Positions 44,334 to 54,027 of a stretch of DNA of 64,000 bases are shown here, in pieces. Position 1 is the stretch's first letter. Each line of letters begins with the position of its first letter. A program made the translations under genes and the position numbers. This DNA comes from Methanobrevibacter gottschalkii DSM 11977. Lineage in GTDB: Archaea > Methanobacteriota > Methanobacteria > Methanobacteriales > Methanobacteriaceae. The DNA is taken from NCBI RefSeq assembly GCF_003814835.1, contig NZ_RKRG01000001.1:372001-436000 (forward strand), written 5' to 3'. The notes beneath the pieces are model-generated. The model saw only the letters and a program-made list of their open reading frames with translations, did no database searches and was not told the origin of the DNA.

Positions 44334-45260
44334 ATGAGTCTAAAAGTCTCTGATATTGGCGAAAAAGAATTAGTTAGGTATATTATTGCTAATTCAAAGA
44401 AAATTACTCCGGATGATGCTGCAATTACTCCATTTTACAATTCTAATTTAATTTCAACTTGTGACATGCTTATTCAATCAAGACATTTTCCGAAAAACAT
44501 GTCTTATTATGATATGGGATTTAAATCAGTAACAGTTAATGTGAGTGACTTAGCAGCTATGGGTGCAAAACCATTAGGATTTCTTTTATCAATGGCAATA
44601 CCAAAAAATTTGGAGGTGGATAATTTTAAGGAAATTGTTGGTGGAGTTTTAAAAGCTTGTGATTATTATTCAATTCCATTAATTGGTGGTGATACTAATG
44701 AAGCATCTGAAATAATAATATCTGGAACAGCATTAGGGTTATGTGATAATCCATTAATGAAAAATAATTATAAAAAAGATGATTTAATAGCTATTACTGG
44801 AGATATTGGTCTTGCAGCATTAGGTTTTGAAATAGATGATTTGGATAGTATTTATGTTAAGCATGCTCTAAGGCCAAAAGCTAGAATTAATGAGGGGCAA
44901 ATTTTAAAAAAATATGGTGCAACTTCTGCTACGGATATTACTGATGGACTTGCAAGTGAATTATATGAAATTAAAAAAGATGGCTTTGGATTCATGATTC
45001 ATGAAGAGTTATTGGGAATTACAGATGAATATAAAAATTTAGCCAGTAATCTTAATTTAGATTATTTGGATTTAGTCTTTCATATTGGTGAGGATTTTGA
45101 ATTGTTATTTACTATATCAAAAGAGAATTTAGAAAAATTACCAATAGAGTATAAGGTTATTGGTATTGTATCTGATTCTGATGTTATTGAACTTACTTTA
45201 GAAAATGGGTTTGTTGAACAAATTAAAAATAAAGGTTATGAGCACTATGTTGGTGAGTAA
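44334..45260 (+). CDS. thiL: Thiamine-monophosphate kinase
   Basis: ThiL phosphorylates thiamine monophosphate to the active diphosphate. The 308 aa from ATG 44334 (MSLKVSDIGEKELVRYI) match the family length; the open frame upstream of it is not conserved-looking. Motifs: PDDAAITPF, SACDM-like STCDMLIQSRHFP, GFKSVTVNVSDLAAMGAKPLG, IPLIGGDTNEA and ATDITDGLASEL. It overlaps the following radical SAM gene by 14 bases. Confidence 0.95.
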   Translation: MSLKVSDIGEKELVRYIIANSKKITPDDAAITPFYNSNLISTCDMLIQSRHFPKNMSYYDMGFKSVTVNVSDLAAMGAKPLGFLLSMAIPKNLEVDNFKEIVGGVLKACDYYSIPLIGGDTNEASEIIISGTALGLCDNPLMKNNYKKDDLIAITGDIGLAALGFEIDDLDSIYVKHALRPKARINEGQILKKYGATSATDITDGLASELYEIKKDGFGFMIHEELLGITDEYKNLASNLNLDYLDLVFHIGEDFELLFTISKENLEKLPIEYKVIGIVSDSDVIELTLENGFVEQIKNKGYEHYVGE

Positions 45261-46119
45261 TGACTTGTATAAAAAAAGTTCTAAAACACAAAAAATCAGG
45301 TGTGAGATCTGTGCTAATTATTGTAAAATAGATGAGGGTAATGTTGGTATTTGTCATCAGCATAAAAACATTAATGGTGAGCTATTTGATGAATCATATG
45401 GTATTGTTTCATCTTTAAGTCCAGATCCAATTGAAAAAAAACCATTGAATAAATTTTTACCTCACACGTCAACATATTCAATTGGAGGTTTTGGGTGCAA
45501 TATGAGTTGTTTGCACTGTCAGAACTATATAATCTCTCATGAATATGGTAACTATTCAAGAGGTATTAAAATAACACCAGAGGAGATTGTGGAAAATGCA
45601 ATCAATTACAATTGCAAGTCAATTGCTTGGACATATAATGAACCTACTATCCACTTACTCTTCAACAGGAAAACTTCTTTACTTGCAAAACAAAAAAATT
45701 TGAAAGTGATATATGTAAGTAATGGATATTTTTCAGAAAAATCTTTAGAAGAAGTTTTATGTTTTGTCGATGCCTTCAATATAGATTTGAAATCCATGTC
45801 TAGCAATTTCTATAAAAAAGTCTGTGGTGCTGATTTAGACATTGTTTTGGATAATTTAAAAAGGATTTATTTCGAAAATAAACATTTAGAAATTACAAAT
45901 CTTATAATTAATGAATTTAATGATTCTATTGACGAAATTACACAATTGTGTGATTTTGTTGTAAATGAATTAGGTCCGGAAGTTCCACTACATTTTTCAA
46001 GAGCGTTTCCTTATTATAAAATGAATGATATTTCACCAACTAATACAGAAACATTGTTTAAGGCAAAAGAAATAGCTTTAAAAAAAGGAATTCAGAATGT
46101 TTATTTGGGCAATATTTAA
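45247..46119 (+). CDS. amrS: AmmeMemoRadiSam-system radical SAM enzyme (AmrS-like)
   Basis: A 290-aa radical SAM protein. An extra N-terminal cysteine cluster (CEICANYCKIDEGNVGICH) precedes YGIVSSLSPDPIEKKPLNKF and the cluster motif CNMSCLHCQN. This is the AmrS/PflA-like family found with AMMECR1 and Memo proteins; those partners are not in the window. The substrate is unknown, despite common annotation as pyruvate formate-lyase activase. The start is uncertain: ATG 45247 and ATG 45238 both lie inside thiL. Confidence 0.87.
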   Translation: MLVSNDLYKKSSKTQKIRCEICANYCKIDEGNVGICHQHKNINGELFDESYGIVSSLSPDPIEKKPLNKFLPHTSTYSIGGFGCNMSCLHCQNYIISHEYGNYSRGIKITPEEIVENAINYNCKSIAWTYNEPTIHLLFNRKTSLLAKQKNLKVIYVSNGYFSEKSLEEVLCFVDAFNIDLKSMSSNFYKKVCGADLDIVLDNLKRIYFENKHLEITNLIINEFNDSIDEITQLCDFVVNELGPEVPLHFSRAFPYYKMNDISPTNTETLFKAKEIALKKGIQNVYLGNI

Positions 46120-46132
46120 AAATATAATCAAA

Positions 46133-46158
46133 AGTTAGTTTATTCAGAAAAACTAACT
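46133..46158. terminator. Hairpin between convergent amrS and ubiD-type genes
   Basis: AGTTAGTTT and AAACTAACT form a perfect 9-bp stem with an 8-base loop. It spans the stop codon of the minus-strand decarboxylase gene, 14 bases after the amrS stop. Confidence 0.4.
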
Positions 46159-47393
46159 CTTTCAAATTTTTCAAGTGTTTTAATTGATTTTGTTGCATCT
46201 ACTCCAATTTTAGTAGTTGTACCATCACTCTTAGCTACTGGATCAAGAGAAGAACCGCGCACATTAGGAACAATCATAATGTCTCTATCACCTTTTACAC
46301 GTGTGGCTATTGCATATTCAACATCTTCAGCATCGAAGACATTAACATCAGTGTCAACTACAACACAATGTTTCAGTGAGGGATGTGCAGATAATGCTGC
46401 CATAATAGCATTTTTACCGTCACCTTCTGTCTGTTTATCAATTGAAACAACTGAATGTAACCAACAACAACCACCTTCAGTTAAAACAACATTTTCAACT
46501 GTTGGAACTGCATTTTTAACAGCTTTGAATATTCTAGGTTCTTGAGGAAGACCTTGTAATAATTTATGTTCAAATCCAGCTGGTAAAATTGCATGATATG
46601 CGGCATCTTTTTTAATGTGCATTTTTTCTAAGTTAATTATTGGCTGGTCACGAATAATATCATAAGTGTCAGTTAAATCGACAAATGGACCTTCAGCAAT
46701 AGTTTCTGTCACTGAAATTTTACCTTCCAATATAATGTCCGCTTGTGGAACTTCTAGTTCTCCGCATTTAATTAATTCTAATTCACCATTTTTAAATGCA
46801 TTTGCAACATCCATTTCATTATAATCAATAGGTATTGAAGTAGTACTTGCAAGTAAAATAGCAGGATCCATTCCGATAGCTATTGCAATTTGCAAATCTT
46901 CACCTGCTTTCTGAGCATTTTGGAAGTAAGTATAGAGATTTCTTGGAACAATCCTAATAACTAATCGTTTATTGTCAAGGACCATCATTCTGTGTATTGA
47001 TGCATTTTGAATTCCAGTTACCGGATCACGTGCAAATACAACACCTGCAGTAATGTAAGCTCCACCATCTCTTGTATAATGAGTTAAAATAGGAATTTTA
47101 TTTAAATCAATATCTAAACTATCATAATCTGAAAAATCAGTAAATTTGTCTACTTTAATTGGGTTTTCCATAGCTTCGATAATTTTTTCAGTAATTTCAG
47201 ATACTTCACAGTTAATTGATTTTGCGATTTTATCCCTTGTGTTACATATTCCTGAGATAACTGGAATATCGAAACCTTTTACATTTTTAATGAGAACAGT
47301 GTCTTTTGGATATTTTCTTAAAACTTTTGCTACTTCAAACTCACTTGAAAGTTCTTCGGTAATTTCTATAATGTTTTTATCTTTTAATATCAT
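46140..47393 (-). CDS. UbiD-family decarboxylase (probable anhydromevalonate phosphate decarboxylase)
   Basis: A 417-aa prenylated-FMN-dependent decarboxylase. Family segments include [43 protein letters not shown], and a late [22 protein letters not shown]. In archaea without classical mevalonate decarboxylases, the single UbiD homologue acts in the modified mevalonate pathway for isoprenoid lipids; this role is inferred from the family. It follows the purE gene after 7 bases. Confidence 0.88.
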   Translation of the reverse strand: MILKDKNIIEITEELSSEFEVAKVLRKYPKDTVLIKNVKGFDIPVISGICNTRDKIAKSINCEVSEITEKIIEAMENPIKVDKFTDFSDYDSLDIDLNKIPILTHYTRDGGAYITAGVVFARDPVTGIQNASIHRMMVLDNKRLVIRIVPRNLYTYFQNAQKAGEDLQIAIAIGMDPAILLASTTSIPIDYNEMDVANAFKNGELELIKCGELEVPQADIILEGKISVTETIAEGPFVDLTDTYDIIRDQPIINLEKMHIKKDAAYHAILPAGFEHKLLQGLPQEPRIFKAVKNAVPTVENVVLTEGGCCWLHSVVSIDKQTEGDGKNAIMAALSAHPSLKHCVVVDTDVNVFDAEDVEYAIATRVKGDRDIMIVPNVRGSSLDPVAKSDGTTTKIGVDATKSIKTLEKFERVSFSE

Positions 47394-47400
47394 AGTATCC

Positions 47401-48426
47401 CTATAAATTAATTTTTTTGTTTTTTATTTTTCCGAGAAGTTCTGTAATAGAAGGATTATTAATTGATAAAATTTCTCCTGCAAGGACTGCCGCATTTTTT
47501 CCGTTGTTTATTCCTACGGTTGCAACAGGAACTCCAGGTGGCATACTAACTGTGGTAAGCATATAATCATCGCCATTTTCATTAGTACAAGGAACGCCAA
47601 TTACCGGTCTATCAGTTAGTCCTACAATTCCACCAGTTACTTGAGAAGAATTGGAGCTAATTCCAATGAATATTTTTGCATTTTTCATTGCTTTTACATA
47701 ATTTGTGAATTTTTTAGTGGACCTAATGGGACAAACAACTTTTGTGTCATGAGAAATTTTAAGTCTGTCTAAAATCACTGCTACTTTTTTAGCAGTTACA
47801 ACATCTGTTTGTCTTCCAACAATTATTGCAACATCAGCATTCTTATTTTTACAGCATGGGTCACTTTCATCCGCTTCAATATCATTAATATTTAGGTCTT
47901 TAATTCTTAAAAAATCATTTTGGAGGAATTTTTTATCTTCAATTTTTTGTATGATTTCCTCATTACTATTTTTAACTTTTAAAGCGTAATTTTTTCTTAA
48001 ATTAATTATTTTTTGACGTATTTCATCATCATGAAGTCCAATAAATTGTGCAGCTAATATTGCAGCATTGTCTCCTCTATCAATTCCTACAGTAGCAATT
48101 GGGGAAGGATAAGGCATTTGGACAATGGATTCTAATGCATCAACACCTCCTGTTTTAACATCTACTGGTACACCAATAACTGGTCTTGGTGTATAAGCAG
48201 CAATTGCACCTGGTAAGTGTGCAGCAAGTCCTGCAATACCAATAAACACTTCAATTCCTGCATTAGTGCCCTGAATAACAATTTCACGTACTAAATCAGG
48301 TGTTCTGTGAGCAGATGCTATTTTTAAACTATATGGAATTTCTAATTTTTCCAATATTTTCATACTTTTTTCAGCTATAGCAATATCCGATCCACTTCCA
48401 AGAATAATCATTATTTTTGGTGTCAT
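47401..48426 (-). CDS. purE: Tandem PurE-domain protein (N5-CAIR mutase, second domain degenerate)
   Basis: A 341-aa protein with two PurE-like domains, instead of about 160 aa for a single one. Domain 1 (1-155) is intact, with GSGSDI and the catalytic SAHRTP, then [22 protein letters not shown]. Domain 2 (about 205-330) has VGRQTDVV and CPIRSTKK in the same places, so the catalytic His is lost, while [16 protein letters not shown] is kept. Domain 1 should perform the purine step; domain 2 may be structural. The linker has a CC pair (DPCCKNK). It is the first gene of a pair with the ubiD-type gene. Confidence 0.9.
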   Translation of the reverse strand: MTPKIMIILGSGSDIAIAEKSMKILEKLEIPYSLKIASAHRTPDLVREIVIQGTNAGIEVFIGIAGLAAHLPGAIAAYTPRPVIGVPVDVKTGGVDALESIVQMPYPSPIATVGIDRGDNAAILAAQFIGLHDDEIRQKIINLRKNYALKVKNSNEEIIQKIEDKKFLQNDFLRIKDLNINDIEADESDPCCKNKNADVAIIVGRQTDVVTAKKVAVILDRLKISHDTKVVCPIRSTKKFTNYVKAMKNAKIFIGISSNSSQVTGGIVGLTDRPVIGVPCTNENGDDYMLTTVSMPPGVPVATVGINNGKNAAVLAGEILSINNPSITELLGKIKNKKINL

Positions 48427-48492
48427 TTTAAAATCCTCCTTTTTATCAATTAATTTATTAATTATTAACTATTGATTTTAAAATATATAATA

Positions 48493-50640
48493 TTAAAGTA
48501 TCATTGAAAGATTAATTCTATTTCTTTTCAAATCAACATCTAAAACTTTTACATCAACTATATTCCCAACACTAACGATATCAAGCGGATGTTTTACAAA
48601 TTTATTTTCAACTAACTGTGAAATATGCACTAATCCATCTTGATGAACTCCAATATCAACAAATGCTCCAAAATCCACAATATTTCTAATGGTTCCTTGC
48701 ATTATCATTCCTATTTCTAAATCTTCAATTGACAATACATTTTTTCTAAGCATTGGTTTTGGCATATCATCACGAGGATCACGACCAGGTTTTCTAAGCT
48801 CTTTAATAATATCTTTAAGTGTTTCTTGACCAATATCCAATTCTACTGAAATTTCTTCAAGATTAATATTGTCTAATTTTAAATTTGAACTTCCAATATC
48901 ATCAATGCTATAATTGAGTTTTTCAAGTAGCTTGTAAGCAGCATCATATGATTCTGGATGTATGGTCGTATTATCAAGAGGATATTTAGGGTTATTGACT
49001 TTAATAAATCCTGCGCATTGTTCATATGTTTTTTTACCAAGTTTTTTAACTTTTAATAATTCTTTTCTAGAGTCAAAACTTCCATTTTCTTCTCTATAGT
49101 TTATGATATTTTTAGCAGTCGTATTTCCAATTCCAGATACATAATTAAGTAAACTTACAGATGCAGTGTTTAAATCTACTCCTACTTCATTCACTACTTT
49201 TTCAACAACGCCAGTTAATGTTTCATTTAATTGTTTTTGATTCATGTCATGTTGATATTGGCCAACACCAATTGATTTTGGGTCAATTTTTACAAGTTCT
49301 GCTAATGGATCTTGAAGTCTTCTTGCAATTGAAATTGCGCTTCTTTCACCTTCTGAAAAATCAGGAAATTCTTCATCGGCATATTTTGAAGCTGAATAAA
49401 CTGATGCACCAGCTTCATTTACTATAATGTATTCTACATTAGTGTTTTTAATTATTTTAGCAACAATCTCTTCTGATTCTCTTGAAGCAGTTCCATTTCC
49501 AATAGCTATTACATCAATGCTGTATTTATCAATCAAATCTTTAACAGTTTTAATTGATTCTGTAACTTTATTTTGAGGTTGTGTTGGATAAATTAATTCG
49601 GTATCAAGAACTTTACCAGTTTTATCTATGATGGCTAGTTTACAACCAGTTCTAAAAGCAGGATCCCATCCGAGTATTGTTTTTCCAACTAATGGGCTTT
49701 CCATTAATAGTTGATTTAAGTTTTTAGCAAACACTTCAATTGATTTTTCTTCTGCTTTTTTAGTAAGGTAATTTCTAATTTCTCTTTCAATTGCCGGTGA
49801 AATTAATCTTGTATATGCATCTTCAACAGATTCTTTTATAATTTGGGTTGTATAGGGATTATATTCAATCTTTTCAGGAATTCCAGATATATTTTTCAAA
49901 ACGTGTCTATTTAGATATTTAATTATTTCCTCATTGTCACAATTGATTTTTACTTTAATTATTCCCTCTTTTTCAGCTCTGTTAATTGCTAAAATTCTAT
50001 GGGGAGGTATTTTTTTAATGTTTTCGGCGTAATCATAATAAAGATCATATTCAGTCGATTCATCTTTATTTTTAGTTTTTGTTTCAATTTGCCCAGTATA
50101 GAAATTGTTTTTTCTAATTTTTTTTCTAAATTCAGAATTATTAGAAATTTCCTCTGCAATAATGTCTTGCGCACCCTGAATTGCTTCTTCTAGTGTTTTA
50201 ACTTCATCGGTTATGTAGTTTTTAGCAATATTTTTAACATTTTCTTTAATTTCTTGTTTTAAAATTATGGATGCTAAAGATTCAAGACCTTTTTCACGAG
50301 CTTTTGTTGCTCTTGTTTGTTTTTTACTTTTATATGGACGGTATAAATCCTCAAGTTCAACTAAAGTTTTAGAATTTTGAATTTTATTTTTTAGGTTATC
50401 ATCTAATTTTCCAAGTTCATTTATTCTTTTGATGATTTTTTCTTTTTTTTCTTCTAAATTTCTAAGGTATTTTAATCTTTCATCAAATTTTCTTAATGTT
50501 GCATCATTTAAAGAACCAGTAACATCTTTCCTATATCTTGCAATGAATGGAATGGTATTTCCATCATCAATTAATTTTATTACTTTTTTAACTTGCCAAT
50601 TTGATAGATTCAATTCTTTTTCGAGTGTTTTTGCTATCAT
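48493..50640 (-). CDS. tex: Tex-like S1 RNA-binding protein
   Basis: A 715-aa multidomain nucleic-acid-binding protein. The order is an N-terminal helical region (NWQVKKVIKLIDDGNTIPFIARYRKD), a YqgF-like RNase H fold (GWDPAFRTGCKLAIIDKTG), helix-hairpin-helix motifs (NYVSGIGNTTAKNIINYREENG) and a C-terminal S1 domain (GTIRNIVDFGAFVDIGVHQDGLVHISQL). This is the bacterial Tex arrangement. ATG 50640 gives the usual IAKTLEKEL start; 50682 is too far upstream. Confidence 0.93.
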   Translation of the reverse strand: MIAKTLEKELNLSNWQVKKVIKLIDDGNTIPFIARYRKDVTGSLNDATLRKFDERLKYLRNLEEKKEKIIKRINELGKLDDNLKNKIQNSKTLVELEDLYRPYKSKKQTRATKAREKGLESLASIILKQEIKENVKNIAKNYITDEVKTLEEAIQGAQDIIAEEISNNSEFRKKIRKNNFYTGQIETKTKNKDESTEYDLYYDYAENIKKIPPHRILAINRAEKEGIIKVKINCDNEEIIKYLNRHVLKNISGIPEKIEYNPYTTQIIKESVEDAYTRLISPAIEREIRNYLTKKAEEKSIEVFAKNLNQLLMESPLVGKTILGWDPAFRTGCKLAIIDKTGKVLDTELIYPTQPQNKVTESIKTVKDLIDKYSIDVIAIGNGTASRESEEIVAKIIKNTNVEYIIVNEAGASVYSASKYADEEFPDFSEGERSAISIARRLQDPLAELVKIDPKSIGVGQYQHDMNQKQLNETLTGVVEKVVNEVGVDLNTASVSLLNYVSGIGNTTAKNIINYREENGSFDSRKELLKVKKLGKKTYEQCAGFIKVNNPKYPLDNTTIHPESYDAAYKLLEKLNYSIDDIGSSNLKLDNINLEEISVELDIGQETLKDIIKELRKPGRDPRDDMPKPMLRKNVLSIEDLEIGMIMQGTIRNIVDFGAFVDIGVHQDGLVHISQLVENKFVKHPLDIVSVGNIVDVKVLDVDLKRNRINLSMIL

Positions 50641-50766
50641 TTTTTCACGTAATTTAATTAAGTATATTAATGTTATTTTCAAGACTAATTTAATTTTTCT
50701 ATTAATTATTTATATGTTATAAAAAACAAAATTAGTTACATTATTAACTTGTAATGGAGAATTTTA

Positions 50767-52464
50767 ATGTATTGGTTTTTTGTAATCCTTTCTTTTTTGC
50801 TTGCAGGTATAAAAACTCAAAAACCTAATAAATATAAAAAAGTTTCAGTTATCATTCCAGCATATAATGAGGAAGAGACTGTGGCCAAGGTTGTAAATGT
50901 AGTTAAAAAAGTATCCTTTGTTGATGAGATTATAGTTGTTAATGATGGTTCATCTGATAATACTGAAATGGAAGCTTTAAAAGCTGGAGCTATTGTAATT
51001 AATCATGAGGTTAATAAAGGAAAAGGAGAAGCTTTACAAACCGGATATAGGGAAGCAGAATGTGATATTATTGCATTTATTGATGCAGATATTTATAATT
51101 TGACATCAAGTAAAGTTGAATCAATGATTAAACCTATTTTGGATGGTGGAGCTGATATTACTAAAACTAAATTCTCTAGAGCAAGCGGACGTGTTACTGA
51201 ACTTACTGCTAAACCATTACTTAACTTTTTCTTCCCAGAAATTTCATTTGAACAACCTTTAAGCGGTCAATTTGCAGCACGTAAGGAAGTATTAAAGAAA
51301 ATTAATTTTGAAAGCGATTATGGTGTAGATGTTGGTATTGTTATTGATGCTGATGTTTTAGGAATTTCAATTATGGAAGTTGATATTGGAGCTATTGAAC
51401 ATGACATGTCTCCACTTTCTGATTTAAATTTAATGGCTAATGAAGTTGTAAGAACTATTATAGGTCGTGCAAATAAGTACGGAAGAGTTACAATGATTGA
51501 TGATATTGGGTATTACATTAGAATGTCTATCGTTGGTTTGTCTTTAGTAATTCTTGGTTTATTTACAATATTCTTTGTAAAATTTGTTCCATTAGCTATT
51601 GGAGTTATAATTTCAATTATAGGACTTTTAATTGCAATTTTTTATATTTTTAAAGTTATTATTAAATCAATAGTAATGTTTAAAAAGACACCAGGCCGCA
51701 ATTTATTAAAATCATTTGTTAAAATTCATTTTCCAATGATTATTTCAATTATTATATTGCTTCTTATGATTTCAACATTTCTCGGTGCAGCACATTTTGA
51801 TCATGGAGTTTTATCAATTGAACCCAATTCTAGAAATCTAATTATTTATGCTGATGATTCTCCAAGGGATACTATCTCTGTTAGAGGACCATATACTATT
51901 GATACTGCAATTGAAAATGAATCTGGTCAAATACGTATGCCTTCTGATGCTATGATGACATTAGGAGTCAATATTAATGATACGATTAAATTAGGTGCGA
52001 ATACTTATAAAGTCAATGAAACCAGATTAGGGGAGCCTGATATTTTAAGGTTACCTATTGAAGTTAAAAAGCTATTGCAAGTTGAAAATGGTGAAGTTAT
52101 TCAAAACAGTCGTTTAAAAGATGTTTTTGATGGTTCTTTAATTACTCATGCTTATGAATATAATAATACAACAATTAAAGAAAAATATTTTATTACATCA
52201 AATGAAAAACAATCATCTACATATGAAATATTTTTGGATAATGAATCTATTGTGAATTCATATGGTACTTTTAAGGATAACGGAACTTATGATATTTCTG
52301 TAGATGGGAATTATCTAACTTCTTTTAGTTATAAAAATAATTTGACTAAATCATTTAAATTTGACGGTCATGATTTAGAAATTGTATTTAGGGATACAAA
52401 TTCCACTTCAATTAAACAATTTTCTAGTGGAAATCAAGGTGTTTTCTTAAATTTTAATTTTTAA
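50767..52464 (+). CDS. Family 2 glycosyltransferase with membrane helices and a C-terminal external domain
   Basis: A 565-aa protein. An N-terminal hydrophobic segment is followed by a GT-A domain (VSVIIPAYNEEETVAKV, VVNDGSSDNT, AFIDADIYNL) resembling glucosyl-3-phosphoglycerate synthase/dolichyl-P-sugar synthases. Two to three helices follow (about 250-345), then about 200 residues rich in Asn, Ser and Thr that look extracytoplasmic (TYEIFLDNESIVNSYGTF). The latter part has no recognised family. A role in surface glycan or glycolipid synthesis is likely. Confidence 0.8.
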   Translation: MYWFFVILSFLLAGIKTQKPNKYKKVSVIIPAYNEEETVAKVVNVVKKVSFVDEIIVVNDGSSDNTEMEALKAGAIVINHEVNKGKGEALQTGYREAECDIIAFIDADIYNLTSSKVESMIKPILDGGADITKTKFSRASGRVTELTAKPLLNFFFPEISFEQPLSGQFAARKEVLKKINFESDYGVDVGIVIDADVLGISIMEVDIGAIEHDMSPLSDLNLMANEVVRTIIGRANKYGRVTMIDDIGYYIRMSIVGLSLVILGLFTIFFVKFVPLAIGVIISIIGLLIAIFYIFKVIIKSIVMFKKTPGRNLLKSFVKIHFPMIISIIILLLMISTFLGAAHFDHGVLSIEPNSRNLIIYADDSPRDTISVRGPYTIDTAIENESGQIRMPSDAMMTLGVNINDTIKLGANTYKVNETRLGEPDILRLPIEVKKLLQVENGEVIQNSRLKDVFDGSLITHAYEYNNTTIKEKYFITSNEKQSSTYEIFLDNESIVNSYGTFKDNGTYDISVDGNYLTSFSYKNNLTKSFKFDGHDLEIVFRDTNSTSIKQFSSGNQGVFLNFNF

Positions 52465-52472
52465 AAAATAGC

Positions 52473-52506
52473 ATAAATCTAAAAAAATAATTTCTTTTAG
52501 ATTTAT
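52473..52506. terminator. Perfect 12-bp hairpin between convergent genes
   Basis: ATAAATCTAAAA and TTTTAGATTTAT are exact complements around a 10-base loop, between the glycosyltransferase stop and the mmp11 stop, with A/T runs on both sides. A bidirectional transcription end is likely. Confidence 0.5.
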
Positions 52507-53438
52507 TTATCATATGCTTTCACTGCTTCTTCCACATCATCGTAAAGACCTAAAGCAGCAAGAGCACCAACTTTTCCTTGTTCACCAGTAACAGCAATTA
52601 ATGGTATGTTTAATTCTTTTGCAAGTGATTCTGCAGTTTCAATATCCATCATTCCTGATTTTGTAGCTATTGAATATTTTCTTAATTTTTCAGGAATATC
52701 TAAACCTTCTAAGATAGCAATTGCAGTTTTATCAGATAATGTGTCTCTTTTAAGAATTTCAATAACTCTGTCTATTAATTTTTCTTTTTTAGATTCTTCA
52801 ACAGCGAATGTTAAAGCAATTGATACACAATTTTGAGTTTTATGTGGATTATGAGGATATAATTGGACAATAATATGATCTAAGTATTCAAAACCTTCAT
52901 TTGCAAGTTCAACACCTAAATTATGTGCCATAGTCCAAGTAGCTCCAGCATCTTTAACATCAGTGTCATCAACACCAATTACTATTTTATTAAGTTTTGG
53001 AGTAACAACGGTAGCTTTTCCTGCTTTTGAACCGCCTCCAACTTGAATAAGTTCAATATATTTAACACCTTCACCCATTCCTCTACACATTCCAGCTCCA
53101 ACACCTGCACCGGCAAGTCCGCTGTGAGTTACTTTAACCTCATCATCAGCAACAACAATCTCATCAATTCCTGCTGCATTAAAGCTTGCTTTAAGGTCTA
53201 GTGGTGCTTTACCAACATGACATTTATAAACATGTTTGTTACCGTCACGATAAGCTGAATCAATCAACTCAGAATTATTCAGGTATTGATTTAACAACCA
53301 GTGCGAACCGGATATGCATGGATGATATTCAACGATTTCTACTTTATTTCCGTCCACCATAGTCAATACTTTTTTATATGGTGCAATCCATGGGTCGTTA
53401 AATCTTTCTCTTAATTCATTAGGTTTTAAGATTTCCAT
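52503..53438 (-). CDS. Methanogenesis marker protein 11
   Basis: A 311-aa protein of the methanogen-restricted marker 11 family. It shows RFNDPWIAPYKKVLTMVDG, YHPCISGSHWLLNQYL, and a middle GVDDTDVKDAGATWTMAHNLG resembling tRNA-binding/ATP-binding DUF domains. The biochemical function is not established. It is the last gene of the leuC operon, 8 bases after ribH. Confidence 0.88.
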   Translation of the reverse strand: MEILKPNELRERFNDPWIAPYKKVLTMVDGNKVEIVEYHPCISGSHWLLNQYLNNSELIDSAYRDGNKHVYKCHVGKAPLDLKASFNAAGIDEIVVADDEVKVTHSGLAGAGVGAGMCRGMGEGVKYIELIQVGGGSKAGKATVVTPKLNKIVIGVDDTDVKDAGATWTMAHNLGVELANEGFEYLDHIIVQLYPHNPHKTQNCVSIALTFAVEESKKEKLIDRVIEILKRDTLSDKTAIAILEGLDIPEKLRKYSIATKSGMMDIETAESLAKELNIPLIAVTGEQGKVGALAALGLYDDVEEAVKAYDK

Positions 53439-53446
53439 GTAATCAT

Positions 53447-53869
53447 CTATTCGTCTAATTCACTTAATCTGTCACACATTTTAATAGCTGCTTCAACTGC
53501 ACTTTTTGCATTTTTAACACGTCTGTGAGCATCTAATCTAGTCATTCCAGGACCAGTAATACCAAGTGCTACTGGTGTATCATATTCCAATGCTAAATCA
53601 GCAATTTTACGAGAAGCATGTTGTGCTACAATTTGGTCGTGATCAGTTGCGCCTTCTATTACAGCACCCAAGGTGACAATTGCATCATATTTTTCTGATT
53701 TTAATAATTTTTTAATTATAAGAGGCATATCAAATACACCAGGAACGGCGATTACTTTTGTGATTTCACATCCTCTATTTTTTGCTTCTGCTTTTGCGAG
53801 TTCTAACATCATTTGTGTAATATCATAATTAAATTCTGCAACTACTGCTGCAATTTCATATTTTGCCAT
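53447..53869 (-). CDS. ribH: 6,7-dimethyl-8-ribityllumazine synthase
   Basis: RibH condenses the RibB product with the ribityl-pyrimidine to make lumazine. The 140 aa show VVAEFNYDITQMM, PGVFDMPLIIKKLL, LGAVIEGATDHDQIVAQHASR (catalytic His) and PVALGITGPG, typical of the archaeal form. It lies between a 33-aa membrane peptide gene and mmp11 in the leuC operon; the FMN riboswitch at 22 kb does not cover it. Confidence 0.95.
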   Translation of the reverse strand: MAKYEIAAVVAEFNYDITQMMLELAKAEAKNRGCEITKVIAVPGVFDMPLIIKKLLKSEKYDAIVTLGAVIEGATDHDQIVAQHASRKIADLALEYDTPVALGITGPGMTRLDAHRRVKNAKSAVEAAIKMCDRLSELDE

Positions 53870-53906
53870 TTTATCTAACCTCTATAATTTCTTTTACATA
53901 CTTCCA

Positions 53907-54008
53907 CTAAATAATATAGAGAAGGAATCCTGCAACCCCACTCAGTACCATAATAAATATGATAAAAAGTGCTGCAAATTGTATTTTTGTTAATTTTTTA
54001 AAATCCAT
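53907..54008 (-). CDS. 33-residue single-span membrane peptide
   Basis: A short gene in the gap between leuB and ribH. The peptide begins MDFKKLTKIQFAALFIIF and continues with one hydrophobic helix, ending LLYII. It has a basic N-terminus (cytoplasmic by the positive-inside rule) and no polar C-terminus. GGAGAT lies 8 bases before ATG, as good as those of its neighbours. No family is recognised; coding is inferred from the ribosome site, operon position and composition. Confidence 0.7.
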   Translation of the reverse strand: MDFKKLTKIQFAALFIIFIMVLSGVAGFLLYII

Positions 54009-54027
54009 ACAAATTTATCTCCATTTT

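Noticed and set aside
46171-46181. TTTCAAGTGTTTTA inside the UbiD-type gene as another origin box
   Set aside because: Only the first ten bases fit; the last bases and the ACCTCT element are missing, so a chance match is more likely.
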